This document shows positions 19,947 through 21,642 of a stretch of DNA of 21,642 nucleotides, piece by piece (position 1 is the stretch's first letter; each line of letters opens with the position of its first letter). The notes under the pieces are model-generated. The model was not told where the DNA came from, ran no database searches, and worked only from the letters and a program-made list of their open reading frames with translations. This DNA comes from Candidatus Dadabacteria bacterium RIFCSPHIGHO2_12_FULL_53_21 (GTDB taxonomy: Bacteria > Desulfobacterota_D > UBA1144 > Nemesobacterales > UBA2774), in assembly GCA_001775255.1 (NCBI GenBank), contig MFCJ01000087.1, positions 1-21,642 of the forward strand, given 5' to 3'. The position numbers were made by a program, and so were the translations under genes.

Positions 19947-21642
19947 ATGACGCTTGCTCGTAAATTTAAATCGCTCTATATCTTCACATTAATTTCGCTG
20001 GCCGCAATACTCGTTTCATGCGCTGTGGGCGATGACCAAACACCCGGAACGATATCCGACCTCACCTCCGATGAAATCACGAGACTCCTCGGCTGGACAG
20101 CCCCGGGAGACAGCGGCAACAGCGGGACGGTGACCATCTATTTCCCGAGGTATTATGACGACGAGCAGGTAGCCGAAATACTGGGCGTCCCCAACCTGGA
20201 CGGCGTGCCTTTATCCGAAATCCAGGAGGCCGTCATAGATAACTTCAAGAACGCGACCCAGGTGCCTGACTTTCAGGTGCCCCAGTCCGCCGGGAACCCC
20301 GAGACATTCCTCTCTCCGAGGCTCGACGTCACGGGAGACACGAGATACTTCTATTCCATACGAAGTAACGACGAGACCGGCGGTTCCTCGCAGCCCTCGA
20401 ACGTGGCAGAGCTTTCGACCCCGCTTCAGGACGTACGGTATGTGAGCGGCGAGCCGGGGAGCTGTCTCGGGCAGTCCGTCGCGGCGGGCAATTACGACGG
20501 CGAAGAGATAACGCAGAATGTCTGTATAATCGAAGACAACGACAATACATGCCTGGGCGGCGGTCAGGATATAGGACTTAACGATATCGCGGTCGGAGAC
20601 CCATGTCTCGGCCTCGTATATATATTCTTCGGCCAAAGCGACCTCACTGAAAACGGAAGCACTACTATCGATGTCTCAGACGCCGACGTTACGATAATCG
20701 GCAACGCGTCCGACGGCTTCGGGGCCTCCCTCGCCACGACAAACGATTTCGAAGGCGACAGTCAGGCGCAGGAGCTAATCATAGGAGCGCCCGAATTTGA
20801 CGGCGGCACCGGAAAGGTCTATATCGTTCTCGGCAGCAGGGAGCTTCCGTCGGTGATAGACCTCGTGAACGGCAGCGAAGACCATTTCGAGATCGTCGGT
20901 GAGGACCCGGGGGACAACTTCGGATTCTCGGTCTCACAGGGAAGCGGGGTGACGAACGGGAGGGGAGTATTCATTGTGGGGGCTCCCTTCTACAGCTCCG
21001 AGACCGGCCGGGTCTACGTTTTCAAGGGGGGCGATCTGAATAAGAACGAAGAAGTTCCGGCGGCCAACGCGAAAGCCATATTCACGGGACAGCAGGCGGG
21101 GGGGCTCTTCGGTTTCGATATATCGCTACTCGGGAATATCGACGGCGGCTCGGTTGAATTCGGAGTCGGGGCCCCCGAGATCGGCAGGGCATATGTAATC
21201 TTCGGCAAAAACGACCTCAAGGGCAGGGACCTCGCCACCGATACCACGGACGTTCTCATCCTCGAAGGGAGCGCTGCCGACGGTTTCGGTACCAGCATCT
21301 CGGGGGACGGGGATATAGACGAGGACGGGTTTGAGACGGACGACGTAATTGTAGGCGCGCCCGGGGCGAACAGCGATACGGGATCCGTGTTCCTGTACTC
21401 CGGCGAAGACCTGAAGACAGCATTTAAAGACGGTACGACTCCCCCGGTCGAGACCGAATTTACGGGCTTAAACCCCGGGGACCTCTTCGGTACGGAGATA
21501 AGCGTGTTCCCGTTCCTCACCCCTGAATTGATATCGCAGCAGAGGAACACGGCCATAGTGCTTGAATTCAAAGTGACAAACGCGGATTTCGGGGTCGGGG
21601 CGCCGGGCGTTCCGAACGGGGCTGTTTATGTGTTTTTCGGAC
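19947..21642 (+). CDS. FG-GAP (integrin-alpha type) beta-propeller lipoprotein with FnIII-like domain, 3' partial
   Basis: The open frame runs from ATG 19947 to the window edge (565 codons) without a stop, so the end is missing. The N terminus is a lipoprotein signal peptide with lipobox LVSC and lipidated Cys25, with Ala at +2, which suggests outer-membrane sorting. Residues about 36-162 look like a fibronectin type III domain: LGWTAPGDSGNSGT at the start and RYFYSIRSNDETGGSSQPSN at the end, with an unusually long middle. From about 164 on come FG-GAP repeats with the pattern GxxFGxSxxx, then a strand ending in IGAP or VGAP, then GxVYxFxG; at least five are clear (for example DGFGASLA/LIIGAPEF and DNFGFSVS/FIVGAPF). 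Such propellers are found on surface adhesion and calcium-binding proteins. AAGGA lies 9 nt before the ATG. Confidence 0.88.
   Translation, partial: MTLARKFKSLYIFTLISLAAILVSCAVGDDQTPGTISDLTSDEITRLLGWTAPGDSGNSGTVTIYFPRYYDDEQVAEILGVPNLDGVPLSEIQEAVIDNFKNATQVPDFQVPQSAGNPETFLSPRLDVTGDTRYFYSIRSNDETGGSSQPSNVAELSTPLQDVRYVSGEPGSCLGQSVAAGNYDGEEITQNVCIIEDNDNTCLGGGQDIGLNDIAVGDPCLGLVYIFFGQSDLTENGSTTIDVSDADVTIIGNASDGFGASLATTNDFEGDSQAQELIIGAPEFDGGTGKVYIVLGSRELPSVIDLVNGSEDHFEIVGEDPGDNFGFSVSQGSGVTNGRGVFIVGAPFYSSETGRVYVFKGGDLNKNEEVPAANAKAIFTGQQAGGLFGFDISLLGNIDGGSVEFGVGAPEIGRAYVIFGKNDLKGRDLATDTTDVLILEGSAADGFGTSISGDGDIDEDGFETDDVIVGAPGANSDTGSVFLYSGEDLKTAFKDGTTPPVETEFTGLNPGDLFGTEISVFPFLTPELISQQRNTAIVLEFKVTNADFGVGAPGVPNGAVYVFFG

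Noticed and set aside
21014..21571. 185-codon open frame on the minus strand
   Set aside because: Lies opposite the continuous FG-GAP lipoprotein frame and has low-complexity Ser/Pro composition.

Overview
The window looks like a stretch of chromosomal core genome from a Gram-negative bacterium. Evidence by eye: two proteins with lipoprotein signal peptides, a sigma-54 gene at the head of an rpoN-hpf-ptsN-hprK-rapZ cluster, and a leuCD pair. HprK and RapZ together beside sigma-54, followed by a mannose-type EIIA, is an arrangement known from deltaproteobacterial (Desulfobacterota-like) and related phyla. GC is moderately high, and AGG (Arg) and ATA (Ile) codons are very frequent in every gene. 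I cannot place the organism more precisely. I see no transposase, integrase, CRISPR array, rRNA or tRNA, and no shift in base use that would suggest recent transfer.

Layout. Positions 136-3912 (+ strand) carry small stand-alone genes: a SelT/SelW/SelH-like thioredoxin-fold protein, aat, an SGNH hydrolase, an NMN-adenylyltransferase-like nucleotidyltransferase, a DUF962/Mpo1-like membrane protein and a class I glutamine amidotransferase. Positions 3923-6364 (-) encode a large Lon-like AAA+ protease, divergent from a WG-repeat lipoprotein (6670-7668, +). Positions 7694-10839 (-) hold an EamA-type transporter, an alpha/beta hydrolase that overlaps a NagD-like HAD phosphatase by 8 bp, and an unrecognised 107-aa protein. 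Positions 10950-15729 (-) are the regulatory PTS/sigma-54 cluster, transcribed rpoN, hpf, ptsN, hprK, rapZ, EIIA-Man, with overlaps or gaps of 17 bp or less. A small DUF2905 membrane protein (15937-16161, +) faces leuD-leuC (16173-18234, -). Enolase (18429-19700, -) follows, and divergent from it is a large lipoprotein with a fibronectin III-like domain and an FG-GAP beta-propeller that runs off the right edge.

How the genes fit together. The central cluster is a nitrogen/carbon signalling module: sigma-54, a ribosome hibernation factor, two phospho-acceptor EIIA proteins, an HPr kinase/phosphorylase and the RapZ P-loop adapter. No sugar permease, HPr or enzyme I lies in the window, so the PTS parts look regulatory rather than transporting. 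LeuC and LeuD form the isopropylmalate isomerase of leucine synthesis, and enolase supplies phosphoenolpyruvate, the phosphate donor of the PTS.

The protein content is mostly ordinary, and I do not see a convincing new defence or mobile system. The less explained items are non-coding: a leader upstream of leuCD with three tandem repeats and a widely spaced 10-bp inverted repeat, a pair of inverted repeats in the Lon-like protease upstream region, overlapping alternative hairpins near 8722-8751, and a possibly leaderless aat transcript. An acidic insertion in RpoN, a lone EIIA-Man and the 107-aa orphan also deserve a look.
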